Made by a program: the position numbers and the translations under genes. 64,000 nt of DNA from Burkholderia sp. 9120 (lineage in GTDB: Bacteria; Pseudomonadota; Gammaproteobacteria; Burkholderiales; Burkholderiaceae). The stretch lies in contig NZ_JQNA01000001.1 of assembly GCF_000745015.1 (NCBI RefSeq), forward strand, positions 930,001 to 994,000, read 5' to 3'. This document shows positions 17,288-26,464 of the stretch, in pieces. The notes beneath the pieces are model-generated. The model was not told the DNA's origin, did no database searches, and saw nothing but the letters and a program-made list of their open reading frames with translations. Every line of letters begins with the position of its first letter. Positions within the stretch are counted from its first letter, which is position 1.

Positions 17288-19690
17288 CTACTTTCTCGTG
17301 GCCAGGTCGACGTTCAGGCCGCCGTCGGTGCCCATTCGCACGGTGCCCTTCGACACGTCGCGGCGATAACCGTACAGATCGAACTTCATCACGCCGGGGT
17401 TCGAACTGTCCTTGATGAAGGTTCTCGTATTCGTCACCAGCGAATTGAACATCTTCACGTCGCCGGATTCGATCCACACGAAACTCTTGCCCGCATTCGC
17501 CGGCGGGCGCGCGGCGGCGATCGCTGCGTCACGCTTGAATTTCAGCACGAGACCTTCGTCGCTCACCGTCGCGCTGGCGAGGCGTCCTTGCAGCACCGGC
17601 GGCGGAAACACCGTGTACTGGTCGAACACCAGCTCGTTGCCCTTCAACGCGACGCCCTTGCGCGTGAACGGCGTCAGCGACGCCAGCGGAATATCCAGCG
17701 CGCGCAGCAAGCCCGCCTGCGGCACGCCCAGCACCTTCACGGAGGTTGGTTCATAGACGAGATGGCGCTCGTCCTTCGCGACGATCGTGCCGCTCATCGT
17801 GGTCGGTAGCCATACGCCGGGAAAGTGATTCCACAACTTGATGCCGCCCGTGACTTCGAGCTTGCCGTCGACGGGTTTCAACTGCAGATCGTTCAGCGAG
17901 CGCGGCGCGTAGTCGAGCAGGTAGTCGTTGAACAGCGCCGCCATGGCCGGCCAGGGCTCGACCACCTCGCCGCCGATGATATGAATGTCGTACTGATCCG
18001 GATCGTCGAGGTCGACGGGTTGGCCCGGATGCTTCGGCACCATCTGCGCGTCCAGCGATCGCACATGAAAACCGATCCGCCCCGCTACGTAGAAGTCGAC
18101 ATTCTCGACGTGAATCAACGGCGCGACGCCCGGCGAATGACGCTCGTCGGTGAACGCTGAGCCGGGTGTCGCCATGCTTTGGCCGCTAAATGCCGCGCGT
18201 GTGCCGACCGGAATGGCGCGTGCGATCGAGGCGGTCCTCAAGGTCTGCGGCACGTGTTGCCAGATCAGCCGCGCTTGCGCAAGCGAAGCCTGTTGCGCGC
18301 GGATGAAGCTGTCGTTGAAGCGCGCGCCGGCGCTGCCCGTTTGCAGCGGCGTGTCGTTGGCGGCGGTGCTGGAATTTGCACTTGCGCTAGCGCTGGCGAG
18401 CGTCGAATAAGAAGGCAGATGCACGTCCAGCGCGCCCGCTTCGTCGAAGGTCAGATAACCGGCCTCCATCTGGTCGCGGTAGTGATACAGGTCCAGCACG
18501 AACGGCGCGTTGGCGTCGAGCGGCGTGATCGCCATGTCGATGTTCATCGGCATCGACCGCATGAATTTCACGTCACCGCCCTGCACCAGCATGCCGCGGG
18601 CGGGCATCGTCGCGGGCCAGTCGATTTTGGGCACGGTGTGGTCGTCCAGCGTGAAGCGCACGCCGGCCGCGCTCGTGTCGATGTGCGTGATCGTCATGCG
18701 CAACGCGGGCGGCGGCGTCAGTTTGGCGACCTGCATCACCACGTCGTCGCCGTCCAGACGCGCGATCGGCGTGTCGACTTTCAGCAGGTCGGCCATCTTG
18801 ACGTGCGCGGCCTGCATCAGCTTGTCGGCGCCGACACCGGCGACTTCGACGTGATCGGCGTGGAACACGAGTTCGTTGGCGTTGCGCATCGACAAGGCGC
18901 CGCTCAGCACGATCGGCACCCAGGTCTCGCGATGCATCTCGCCCGTAATGCGCAAGCTGCCGCCGTCTTGCGGCACCACCCGCATGTTGCGCAGCGGCGA
19001 GCCCTGGTACTGGAACAGATAGCGGTCGAAAATCGCGGTGAGCTTCGCGCTGTCGAGCGTGACGTCGCCGCGGTGGACGTTGATCGTCACGCTGGTGGGG
19101 TCGTCGAAGACGATCGGCTGGCCGGGATGCGCGGGACTCAGCGTCGCGGCCATGTCGTGGATCATGAAGCCGATGTCGCCGGTCACACGAAAGTCGACGT
19201 CGCGCGCGAACATCAGCGAACCGTCGATGCCGGAATCGCGCAACGTTAGCGGGCGGGTACGCTTTTCGGTCATGCCGCTGGCTGACGGCAGGCGGTCGGC
19301 GATGCGCTGTTCGGTGGCGAGTTGTTTGGCTTTCGCGAGTTCGAGTGATGGGCGTGACGACGCGGCGGCGCCGTGCGAGGTGTCGGCGGCGGTGAGGGCC
19401 GCGTCTTGCGACGGCGTTGCGGTGACGGCATTGCCGGTTGTGCTCGCCGTGCTCATCGAAGCGCTCACGGGTTTCGACGAAGTGGACGACGTCTCGGTGG
19501 TGCTCGAACTCGCGTCGGCGCAAGCGGACATCAGCAACGCGGCGGTCAACAACGCGACGCCGACGCCAATCGGTGCGCACCACGCTCGCATTTGCCCTGC
19601 TCTTCGTGACGTTTGCGACCGTGGTCCATTCAACTCCACCACGCGCCGCCCATTCGCGGCCGCTTCGCCTGTTACGCGTCTCTGTTTCAC
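17288..19690 (-). CDS. Large lipoprotein with two homologous ~280-residue halves, function unknown
   Basis: I do not recognise the family. The C-terminal 800 residues of the frame contain a lipobox (LMSAC) after a hydrophobic stretch, then a Ser/Thr/Ala-rich linker, then two related modules (about residues 157-435 and 525-800). Both modules share a DF.V.G.IGF opening, HPGQP, an F..YL.. segment, a TG block, and GDVK near the end. This suggests an envelope-anchored beta-rich protein. The start chosen is a GTG at 19690 with a perfect AGGAGG ribosome site; an ATG at 19591 gives a more normal lipoprotein leader and is a real alternative. It converges on iolB and probably has no link to inositol. 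Confidence 0.75.
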   Translation of the reverse strand: MKQRRVTGEAAANGRRVVELNGPRSQTSRRAGQMRAWCAPIGVGVALLTAALLMSACADASSSTTETSSTSSKPVSASMSTASTTGNAVTATPSQDAALTAADTSHGAAASSRPSLELAKAKQLATEQRIADRLPSASGMTEKRTRPLTLRDSGIDGSLMFARDVDFRVTGDIGFMIHDMAATLSPAHPGQPIVFDDPTSVTINVHRGDVTLDSAKLTAIFDRYLFQYQGSPLRNMRVVPQDGGSLRITGEMHRETWVPIVLSGALSMRNANELVFHADHVEVAGVGADKLMQAAHVKMADLLKVDTPIARLDGDDVVMQVAKLTPPPALRMTITHIDTSAAGVRFTLDDHTVPKIDWPATMPARGMLVQGGDVKFMRSMPMNIDMAITPLDANAPFVLDLYHYRDQMEAGYLTFDEAGALDVHLPSYSTLASASASANSSTAANDTPLQTGSAGARFNDSFIRAQQASLAQARLIWQHVPQTLRTASIARAIPVGTRAAFSGQSMATPGSAFTDERHSPGVAPLIHVENVDFYVAGRIGFHVRSLDAQMVPKHPGQPVDLDDPDQYDIHIIGGEVVEPWPAMAALFNDYLLDYAPRSLNDLQLKPVDGKLEVTGGIKLWNHFPGVWLPTTMSGTIVAKDERHLVYEPTSVKVLGVPQAGLLRALDIPLASLTPFTRKGVALKGNELVFDQYTVFPPPVLQGRLASATVSDEGLVLKFKRDAAIAAARPPANAGKSFVWIESGDVKMFNSLVTNTRTFIKDSSNPGVMKFDLYGYRRDVSKGTVRMGTDGGLNVDLATRK

Positions 19691-20098
19691 GATGTCTCCT
19701 CCTGAGGCCGCGACGCGTCTCGCGCACGTCGGCTGCGGCATGGTTCGTCGCGCTGACGGCGGCTTTAAACACCACGCCGACGCCGCGCGCCTTTGACCTG
19801 ATTGTCTTGATTTGTCAGCGCGCTGCCGACAAGATTTCTGGAGGACGCTCACCAAACGATCAAGCGTTTGAATCGCTGCGGTGAGTCAGTGGGAAGCCGC
19901 ATGGGTCGGGCGTCAGCGCCGTGCCGTGAAACGGCATTCAAACGGCACTCAAACGGCACTGAGGGGCTTAATTTGCGCGAGGTGTGGGATTAGCGGAGAC
20001 GTAGAGGTCCGCAAGGCGCTCGCTGAAGCCGCAGAAACAATCGTCGATCGATTTGCGGCGCTGCAATAAGCAGGTGGCCTATCGACCGCCTTTGAACA

Positions 20099-20482
20099 TC
20101 ACGTAGTCTGCTGAACCCATTGCTTACGCCAACTGGGTGCTTCAAAAGGATCCGAAAAATACTGGGTCTCGTGGACGACCTTGCCGTCGTGAAACTCCAT
20201 GATGCTGACCGTCCAGAACGCTCGACCGTTATAGGTGATCTCGTATTCCGTGACCCACAGATTGCCTTCGCCTTGAATTCGCCTGACGTCGAATCCGGAT
20301 GGCTTGTCGGGGTGGTGTCCGCGCAGTGCCTGCAAATTGGATCGGCCGAGAATTCGCTCGCCCGATTGCGGATAGTCGCAGATGGCATCGTCAGCGTAAA
20401 TAGCGTGCTCCGCGTCCAGATCGCCGGCCGCCGATGCGCGCCAGTGCGCATTCAAGGCTTCACGCAATTGCTCTTCCTGCAT
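20099..20482 (-). CDS. SnoaL/NTF2-like domain protein
   Basis: Small cytoplasmic protein of 127 residues with the cone-shaped NTF2 fold typical of SnoaL-like proteins. Evidence is the pattern LREALNAHWRASAAGDLDA, HAIYADDAICDYPQSGERI and WTVSIMEFHDGKVVHETQYF. Members bind or convert small hydrophobic ligands; the substrate here is unknown. ATG 20482 has GGAGGTG upstream, better than the in-frame ATG at 20527. The flanks (19856-20098 and 20483-20722) hold no other feature I can support. Confidence 0.8.
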   Translation of the reverse strand: MQEEQLREALNAHWRASAAGDLDAEHAIYADDAICDYPQSGERILGRSNLQALRGHHPDKPSGFDVRRIQGEGNLWVTEYEITYNGRAFWTVSIMEFHDGKVVHETQYFSDPFEAPSWRKQWVQQTT

Positions 20483-20722
20483 GGCAACACCTCCGCACGA
20501 TTTCGTGTCCCGCGATGAAGGACTCACGCGATGAAGCCGTCAAAACGGGCACGGTTGATTCGTCACCAGGTAGCCGCTGTCAGGGTCGAACCGGGCCCTG
20601 AACAACAGGTGGATTGGCTAATTCAGTGTACCAAATGAATCGCTGCTGAATGACGCCGACTGGTAACGGCAGGAATTGCACCGTTTACCAGCCGGGCCCC
20701 AAAAAGATTCTTCACTCAGGTT

Positions 20723-22453
20723 TTACAAACCCAACGATTCCTCCAATCGCCGCATCTCCTGCTGCCATTCCTGCTGCAAATGAGACTTCTGATGCTTCGG
20801 TTTACGCGCCCGGTCCGTCTCCAGCCACGCCTCCAATTGACACCAGCGCTGCCACTGCACTTCGGCCTCTTCACTAGCGAAAGTGGACTGCGCAACCAGA
20901 TCGGGCAGCGCAGCCGGAGCAGTTTCGGATCGCACCTTGCCGCCGGTGGCGAACAGACTCTGATAAGCACTCGCGGCATCCGGCCATTCCTGGACGCGAC
21001 CCTTGCTGATTACCCAGAAACGGTTGCAACTGTTTTCGATCAGTTCACGGTCGTGCGAAACCAGCAGAAAACCACCAGCGAAAACAGCGAGCGCTACCGC
21101 GAGTTCACGCTTGCCGTCCAGATCCAGGTGATTGGTCGGTTCATCGAGCCATAACAGGTGATAGCTGGCCATGGACAGCGCCAGGAACAGCAACCGCGCG
21201 CGCTCACCGCCGCTGAGCGTGGCCACCTTCTGACCGTGTCGCGAATAGGCGAACCCCGCCGAGATCAGGGCTTGCCGTCGCTCCCGGTCGCCAACCGGTG
21301 CGAACTTGTAAAGGGCGTCGGCTAGTGTCGCTTCGTCGGCCAGTTGACGCAGCGACTGATCGTAGTAGGCGATGCTCGCCGCAGGGTGATAGCGCCAGCC
21401 TGCCCGAGCCTCGCCTGCCTGCACGTCGCTCCAGCACTGCCGCAACAGCGAAGACTTGCCCGCGCCATTGCTGCCCAGAAGCGCGACCTTGTCACCCGGC
21501 CGCAGCCACAGCGCGTCCAGCTCAAACAACACGGGCTGGTCGGACTGCGCGCATACCTGCAGGCCTTCGAATGCCTGCAGATTGTCGGCGGCCAGCGATT
21601 TCCCTTGCAATGTCAGGCGCCACGGACTGCCACGACTGACGAAGGTCTGATCGTCTTTCAGCTTATCGGCGCGCCGCTGTATGTTCCTGGCCTGACGCAC
21701 CAGCTTTTCATTGTCATGCTCGCGACCCCAGATGGCGACGCGTTTGCTGCTGGCGGTCAGTCGGTCGATTTCCTTTTGCTCGCCGGCATGGCGCAACTGC
21801 GCCGCCGCGTCGGCTTCGGCCAAGGCGATTAATGCCCGGCTGCACGGCAAATCGAAGCTGTACAACTGCTGATCGCGCAGAATCCAGCTCTTGTCGCTGA
21901 GCGTGTCCAACAGCCGCGGATCATGCGACACGAGAATGAAACCGCCCTGCCAACGTCCCAGGAAATCCTCCAGCCACAGCAGCGACGGCAGGTCCAGATG
22001 GTTGCTGGGTTCATCCAGTAACAGCAGGTTAGGCTCTTGCAACACGGCTCGCCCCAGCAGCAGGCGCGTATGCTGACCGCCGCTCAGGCTGGCCACCCGC
22101 GTATCGGCGGCCTCAGGCAATCCCAGTTCGTTCAGCAGACTGTCGACTCGCCAATGTTGTTCCGGCTGTTTGTCTATCGCTTCCAGAAGGGCCTCGCGCG
22201 CCGTCAGGTTCGCCAGCCGCGGCGGCAGATGTTGCTCGACATGCTGCAGGCGGCACTGCCCAGCATATTGCACGCTGCCGGCACTGGGCTCACGGCTGCC
22301 GGCCAATACGCCGAGCAAACTGCTTTTGCCGCAGCCGTTATGGCCCAATAGACCAATGCGGTCGCCCAGTTTTACGGTAAAGGAAAGGTCGTGGAATAGC
22401 GGGCCGTGGCCGCTTTCCAGTTGCACGGAAAGTGCGGAAATCAGGGTTGTCAT
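20723..22453 (-). CDS. ABC-F family ATPase
   Basis: Soluble protein of 576 residues with two ATP-binding domains and no membrane segments, the ABC-F layout of ribosome-acting factors. Domain 1 has Walker A GHNGCGKSS (37-45), signature LSGGQHTRLL and LLLLDEPSNHLDL. Domain 2 has GSNGAGKSS, LSGGERARLLF and LLWLDEPTNHLDL. A charged linker lies between the domains and an acidic/basic tail ends the protein. Members either support translation or protect ribosomes from antibiotics. The start at 22453 was chosen because the protein begins there with MTTLISA; upstream codons contain a separate small ORF and promoter. Confidence 0.93.
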   Translation of the reverse strand: MTTLISALSVQLESGHGPLFHDLSFTVKLGDRIGLLGHNGCGKSSLLGVLAGSREPSAGSVQYAGQCRLQHVEQHLPPRLANLTAREALLEAIDKQPEQHWRVDSLLNELGLPEAADTRVASLSGGQHTRLLLGRAVLQEPNLLLLDEPSNHLDLPSLLWLEDFLGRWQGGFILVSHDPRLLDTLSDKSWILRDQQLYSFDLPCSRALIALAEADAAAQLRHAGEQKEIDRLTASSKRVAIWGREHDNEKLVRQARNIQRRADKLKDDQTFVSRGSPWRLTLQGKSLAADNLQAFEGLQVCAQSDQPVLFELDALWLRPGDKVALLGSNGAGKSSLLRQCWSDVQAGEARAGWRYHPAASIAYYDQSLRQLADEATLADALYKFAPVGDRERRQALISAGFAYSRHGQKVATLSGGERARLLFLALSMASYHLLWLDEPTNHLDLDGKRELAVALAVFAGGFLLVSHDRELIENSCNRFWVISKGRVQEWPDAASAYQSLFATGGKVRSETAPAALPDLVAQSTFASEEAEVQWQRWCQLEAWLETDRARKPKHQKSHLQQEWQQEMRRLEESLGL

Positions 22454-22566
22454 GCTTTGCTCTCGTTTCTGCGGGACGTGTTTGTCCCTGTCAACAGGAG
22501 CGCTGGCGACAACAATGGAATCGAGAAAGAACTCGACCAGACGGAGTGGGCTTTGCTCTGACCAGG

Positions 22567-22653
22567 TTATCGCAGCGCGATGGAACGCAGGTGAGAGCAG
22601 GCAAATGTGCTGGACCAATGTACCAACATCATCGGGTACAAAAGCAGAACCAT
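22567..22653 (-). CDS. Candidate leader peptide upstream of the ABC-F gene
   Basis: A 28-codon ORF (MVLLLYPMMLV... ending SIALR) begins 4 nt after an almost perfect AAGGAGGT. The stop lies 113 bp upstream of the ABC-F start. It is in a different frame from the open extension of the ABC-F reading frame, and its ribosome site is stronger than that of the ABC-F gene. Leader ORFs of this kind control several antibiotic-resistance ABC-F and methylase genes by ribosome stalling; that role here is inference. Confidence 0.55.
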   Translation of the reverse strand: MVLLLYPMMLVHWSSTFACSHLRSIALR

Positions 22654-22690
22654 ATTTACCTCCTTTTTCAGAAAGAGTTAAGGTCTGCGC

Positions 22691-22720
22691 AGTGTAATCG
22701 GGCTTGGGTGAACTGGACAA
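22691..22720 (-). promoter_or_regulatory. Candidate sigma-70 promoter for leader and ABC-F gene
   Basis: On the minus strand TTGTCC (22720-22715) and TACACT (22696-22691) are separated by 18 nt, which would start transcription about 30 nt upstream of the leader ORF. A 7-bp inverted repeat, ATCCGTT-ttg-AACGGAT (22734-22750), lies just upstream and could be an operator. Confidence 0.5.
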
Positions 22721-22906
22721 GTCGTGCGATAGAATCCGTTTTGAACGGATAAAACGAAAGCCTCTTTTGAGGAACACAAATCGGCGCGTCGATTCATCGA
22801 ACGATCAATGCAATCGGCGACGAACGCTATTTCCTTAACGCCAGCGATAACGACGCCGGGCTGAACAAGGTATGCACAGCCAGAACGTCATCATCCTTAA
22901 TCGCTG

Positions 22907-23194
22907 TTATTGAGCAGCCGGCGATACGGTGCTCGGGGTCGCCAGCGTGTTGTGGCTTCCCGGCAGGTTGGTCAGGGACGCCGCGCTATTGCTTGAGCTA
23001 TTCGAATTCGGCGACCCGGCGCTTGTGCCGCTTTCCGAGTTGACGGCGCCAGGTGTGCCGTAACCGCTTGTTGTTGCAGCGACCGGCGATGTGGTGCTCG
23101 GCGTTGCCAGCGTGTTGTTGCTCTGCGCATAAGCGCCGGCCGACAGCGTGAGCGCGGCGACGGCCGCGATTAATGTGCCAGTTGTCTTGATCAT
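22907..23194 (-). CDS. Small secreted Ser/Thr/Asn-rich protein with repeated motif
   Basis: The 95-residue precursor has a clear signal peptide (MIKTTGTLIAAVAALTLSAGAYA, cleavage near AYA-Q). The mature part is low-complexity and contains two copies of a motif, NNTLATPSTTSPVAA and HNTLATPSTVSPAAQ, one at each end. A strong AAAAAGGAGCG ribosome site precedes the ATG. Function is unknown; composition suggests a periplasmic or exported disordered peptide. Its upstream gap (23195-23466) is AT-rich with no further gene. Confidence 0.78.
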   Translation of the reverse strand: MIKTTGTLIAAVAALTLSAGAYAQSNNTLATPSTTSPVAATTSGYGTPGAVNSESGTSAGSPNSNSSSNSAASLTNLPGSHNTLATPSTVSPAAQ

Positions 23195-23466
23195 GTCCCG
23201 CTCCTTTTTGATTTGGACTCGAATTGCGCCGTAAACGACCCATTCGCCGTTCTGCGCGGCGGTCGTTGCCGGCCTGATTCGTGGCGATCAAACTCGTTTG
23301 CCCCTCGCAGTTGTACGCGTGGCGCAAACCATAGATCACCGCACAGCTAGTCTAGGAAAACGGTCGCGGATAATTAAGCGCTTTCTTCGCAAGGGATAAT
23401 TTCTATTTCCGGAATTAAGCCGTGGGGGGTTCTGATCGCCGTTACGACGTGCAGGTAGCGCTAAGC

Positions 23467-24360
23467 CTAAGCATTCTTCGCAGCAACCAGACTACGTTTC
23501 CCCGCGCCCATCCGCACATCGACTTCGTCGAAAATCGCCTCGGCGAATTCCACTGCGGCAGGTTTCTCCGCGTCGTACATCATGACGAATTCGATATCCG
23601 GCAGTTCCGGCAAACCTTCGCTCACGCCGAGTTCGCGGAGTTCGTCATCGATCACGCTACGCGGCACCGGTGCGATGGCAATCCCCGCTCGGGCGAATGC
23701 CCGAATACCCATCACACTCGGACTTTCACACGCGATGCGATACGGCATGTCGGCCAACGCGAGTGCCTTGACGGCCGCCTCCCGAAATGGACACGGATCG
23801 GGAAAACACGCTAATGGCACATCGCCTTCGGGAAGCGGCTCATGACGGGCAAACGCCCAGGCGAGCGGCTCTCGCCAAAGCGTCGTGCCGGCATTTGACG
23901 CAGAACACCGGCTGCCGATCACCAGATCGAAATCGCCATTCGCGTGCCGTCGAAACAGACTGTCGCCAATGTCGACGGTGAGATCCAGCAGTAATCCACG
24001 GCGCGCGGCGCTAAACCGGCGCATCGCGTCGGGCAGCCATCCGCCCGCAAAATCCTCCGATGCAGCAATGCGCAGCTTTCCGCCGTAGGCATCGCCCGCG
24101 CCCAATCGGGTCCTGGCCTCTTCGCTGAGATTAAGCATGGCCCGCGCGTAGCCAAGCAGCGTCTGGCCATGCTCCGTGAGCGCGACGCGACGCGTATTGC
24201 GCACAAGTAGCGCGCGCCCGATTTGCTCCTCGAGACGAACCACCTGGGCGCTCACCGCGGATTGACTCAAATGCAGCCGGCGACCGGCGCCGGTGAAGCT
24301 CCGGGCATCGGCGACGACAACGAACGTAAGAAGGAGCGCGGTATCGAGCGGGCTGTCCAT
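23467..24360 (-). CDS. LysR family transcriptional regulator
   Basis: A 297-residue regulator. The N-terminal winged helix-turn-helix (residues about 5-65, with AGRRLHLSQSAVSAQVVRLE) is followed by a LysR substrate-binding domain. It is divergent from the azoreductase-like gene across 132 bp (24361-24492), the standard arrangement for a LysR protein and its target. A quinone or azo compound as inducer is plausible but unproven. Confidence 0.93.
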   Translation of the reverse strand: MDSPLDTALLLTFVVVADARSFTGAGRRLHLSQSAVSAQVVRLEEQIGRALLVRNTRRVALTEHGQTLLGYARAMLNLSEEARTRLGAGDAYGGKLRIAASEDFAGGWLPDAMRRFSAARRGLLLDLTVDIGDSLFRRHANGDFDLVIGSRCSASNAGTTLWREPLAWAFARHEPLPEGDVPLACFPDPCPFREAAVKALALADMPYRIACESPSVMGIRAFARAGIAIAPVPRSVIDDELRELGVSEGLPELPDIEFVMMYDAEKPAAVEFAEAIFDEVDVRMGAGKRSLVAAKNA

Positions 24361-24492
24361 TGATCACCAAACCGGGTTAATTCAAGCAATTAATATCGTT
24401 TCTAAATTATAAGCCGGCTCGGTACGCTACGAATCACGGCGAGCGACCACGCATTCCGCCGGTCGCCGCCACCTCTCGTCAGGACTGATTTC

Positions 24493-25125
24493 ATGACTCG
24501 CGTTCTCTATATCGAAGGCTCACCCAACAAGGGCTACTCGGCGTCCATCGAGGTGTGTAACGCGTTTCTCGATGCGTACCGCCTGGCGCATCCCGATCAC
24601 GATATTCAAAAGCTCGACCTATGGGACGCGCCGCTTCCCGAATTCGACGCGGACGCCCTGGCCGCGAAATACGCCGGGTTGAGCGGGACGCCGTTGACGC
24701 CGAACCAGGCCGCGGCATGGCAGCGCATTGAAGCTCTCGCGGCACCCTTTCACGAAGCAGACAAATTTCTGTTCGGCGTGCCGTTGTGGAATTTCAGCAT
24801 CCCGTACAAGCTGAAACATCTGATCGACCTGATCTCGCAGAAAGACGTGCTGTTCTCATTCGATAGCTCGGGTTTTACCGGCATGCTGCGCGGGAAAAAA
24901 GCGGCCGTCGTTTATGCGCGCGGCCTCAGCTATACGTCGCCAGGCTCGCTGACGCCGGCCAGCGAGTTCGACCTCCAGCGTCCTTACATGGAAACGTGGC
25001 TGAAATTCGTGGGCGTGGAGGACGTCGCGGGCATCGTCGTCGAACGCACGCTGCTGGGTCCCGAGGGGAAGGTCGACCGAAGCCGCGCAATCGAAGAAGC
25101 CCGCGCGATCGCACGCGAGTTCTGA
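24493..25125 (+). CDS. FMN-dependent NADH-azoreductase/quinone reductase
   Basis: Flavodoxin-like-fold oxidoreductase of 210 residues that reduces quinones or azo compounds with NADH. The phosphate-binding loop is EGSPNKGYSAS near the N-terminus. The AzoR hallmark PLWNFSIPYKLKHLID lies at about residues 95-112, and a GLSYTSPGS loop follows. The gene is divergent from the LysR regulator, which probably controls it. Confidence 0.9.
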   Translation: MTRVLYIEGSPNKGYSASIEVCNAFLDAYRLAHPDHDIQKLDLWDAPLPEFDADALAAKYAGLSGTPLTPNQAAAWQRIEALAAPFHEADKFLFGVPLWNFSIPYKLKHLIDLISQKDVLFSFDSSGFTGMLRGKKAAVVYARGLSYTSPGSLTPASEFDLQRPYMETWLKFVGVEDVAGIVVERTLLGPEGKVDRSRAIEEARAIAREF

Positions 25126-25162
25126 ACGTGCGGGCTGCGGCCGAAATTGATGGCAGAAACGC

Positions 25163-25507
25163 CTAATCGTGGCACGTGCAAACTTCGAATTCGTGGCCGT
25201 CTGGGCTTGCCAGAACGACGCTGGTCATCGCGTCGTTTAACTGCATGACGACGGTTGCCCCGAGAGACTTGGCGCGGTCCAGAAAAGCCGGCAGGGAGGA
25301 CGCATCGAATTCGAACACGGGCACGCTTGCACTACCAACTAACTCATCGCCAAAATCATTCAGCAATAACCCGAGCCGAACGCCGCCGATTGAAAACTCG
25401 GCCCACTTCTCCGACTTGCGATTCGGCGAAAGTTCTAACAGCTTTTCCCAGAACGTGATCGACCGCTCCATGTCCATCACTTTGAAATAAATGGTTCTGA
25501 TGCGCAT
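25163..25507 (-). CDS. VOC family (glyoxalase/bleomycin resistance-like) protein
   Basis: A 114-residue single-module vicinal-oxygen-chelate protein. It shows IRTIYFKVMDMERSITFWEKLLEL, then FSIGGVRLGLLLND and a closing SPDGHEFEVCTC. The ligand is unknown. The start at 25507 is preferred to the in-frame ATG at 25582 because the fold begins there. Confidence 0.85.
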   Translation of the reverse strand: MRIRTIYFKVMDMERSITFWEKLLELSPNRKSEKWAEFSIGGVRLGLLLNDFGDELVGSASVPVFEFDASSLPAFLDRAKSLGATVVMQLNDAMTSVVLASPDGHEFEVCTCHD

Positions 25508-25749
25508 TGGATTTTCCAGGACGAGTATTTGGAAGACCCACAAGATCACATACGTTAAACAGAAAAGATACTGCCGAGTCATTGCCCGAGATCCAAACCA
25601 CGGTGTCGAGTCAAAAGAGCTTTCAAATCCCTTCGTTGACGTCCCTGCAAAGCAAGTTTGCCCGCAGCACGATGTATGTGGCCAACGCGTGGCCGAAGCG
25701 CGGCCACGCGTTCACGAATGCGTGTGTTCCTGACGTGTAGACTATTTCG

Positions 25750-26412
25750 ATGACCCAAGAAATCGACTACCTCAACCCCGCCCTTCCGCATGGGCTCCGC
25801 CGCGTGACCATGCCTGTGGTCGACGCGACCCCGCAGACGCTCCACGGATTCGGCAGGCTCGTTGCAGACCCGAACGATTGCGCAGTCGAAATCGTACAGT
25901 GGCCGGCAGTGGGATCGAGGCCGATCGATCCCGGCACCGGTGACGAAGCCGGTACGACCGACGGCACCTTCATCAGCGAATGGCGCGGCGACATTCTCTA
26001 CGGCCGAAACGAGGCCGTGGGCGGCAACTACATCCTCGCGTACGCCACGGAGCCCGAAGCGGCCCGCGAAGACCACGCCGCCGCACCGCAGCGCATGTTG
26101 CTCTGGCACGCGAACTATCACCCGGACGGCGGACAGCTCTTCTTTCCGCTCGACGGTCGCCCGTTCTACGTGCCCCTGGCATTACCAGGCGACGACATTG
26201 CGCCAGAGAACTTCGTGTGCTTTCGTTTCGATGGACGGCAGGGTCTCTACATCCATCCGAACATCTGGCATGAAGGGGTGTTCACCCTCGAAGGCACCCA
26301 GCGCTTCTTCGACAAACAAGGCGCCGTACACGCGCGCGTCTCTGTCGACTTCGCCCGCGAGTTTGCGTGTCTTCTCGAAGCGCCGATCCATAACGACGCC
26401 GCGCCCCTTTGA
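25750..26412 (+). CDS. Ureidoglycolate lyase-like (AllA/cupin) protein
   Basis: The 220-residue protein resembles the ureidoglycolate lyase family, with GLYIHPNIWHEGVF as the key metal/substrate-region motif and a conserved barrel around it. The family splits ureidoglycolate to glyoxylate and urea in purine breakdown. No allantoin genes are near, and the protein is longer than the usual 165-175 residues, so the true substrate may differ. It converges on the tetR gene with a hairpin between. Confidence 0.7.
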   Translation: MTQEIDYLNPALPHGLRRVTMPVVDATPQTLHGFGRLVADPNDCAVEIVQWPAVGSRPIDPGTGDEAGTTDGTFISEWRGDILYGRNEAVGGNYILAYATEPEAAREDHAAAPQRMLLWHANYHPDGGQLFFPLDGRPFYVPLALPGDDIAPENFVCFRFDGRQGLYIHPNIWHEGVFTLEGTQRFFDKQGAVHARVSVDFAREFACLLEAPIHNDAAPL

Positions 26413-26439
26413 GGCGGCAAGCTTTAGCGTGAAACGAAA

Positions 26440-26461
26440 CTTCTCGCCTCATGGCGAGAAG
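26440..26461. terminator. Hairpin between convergent genes
   Basis: A perfect 9-bp stem, CTTCTCGCC with GGCGAGAAG, closes a TCAT loop between the stops of two convergent genes. No T-run follows on either strand. It probably acts as an mRNA end or a weak bidirectional terminator. Confidence 0.5.
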
Positions 26462-26464
26462 CGG

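Noticed and set aside
18179..19249. 356-codon plus-strand frame opposite the duplicated lipoprotein
   Set aside because: Same shadow character; the minus-strand frame has the leader, ribosome site and internal homology.
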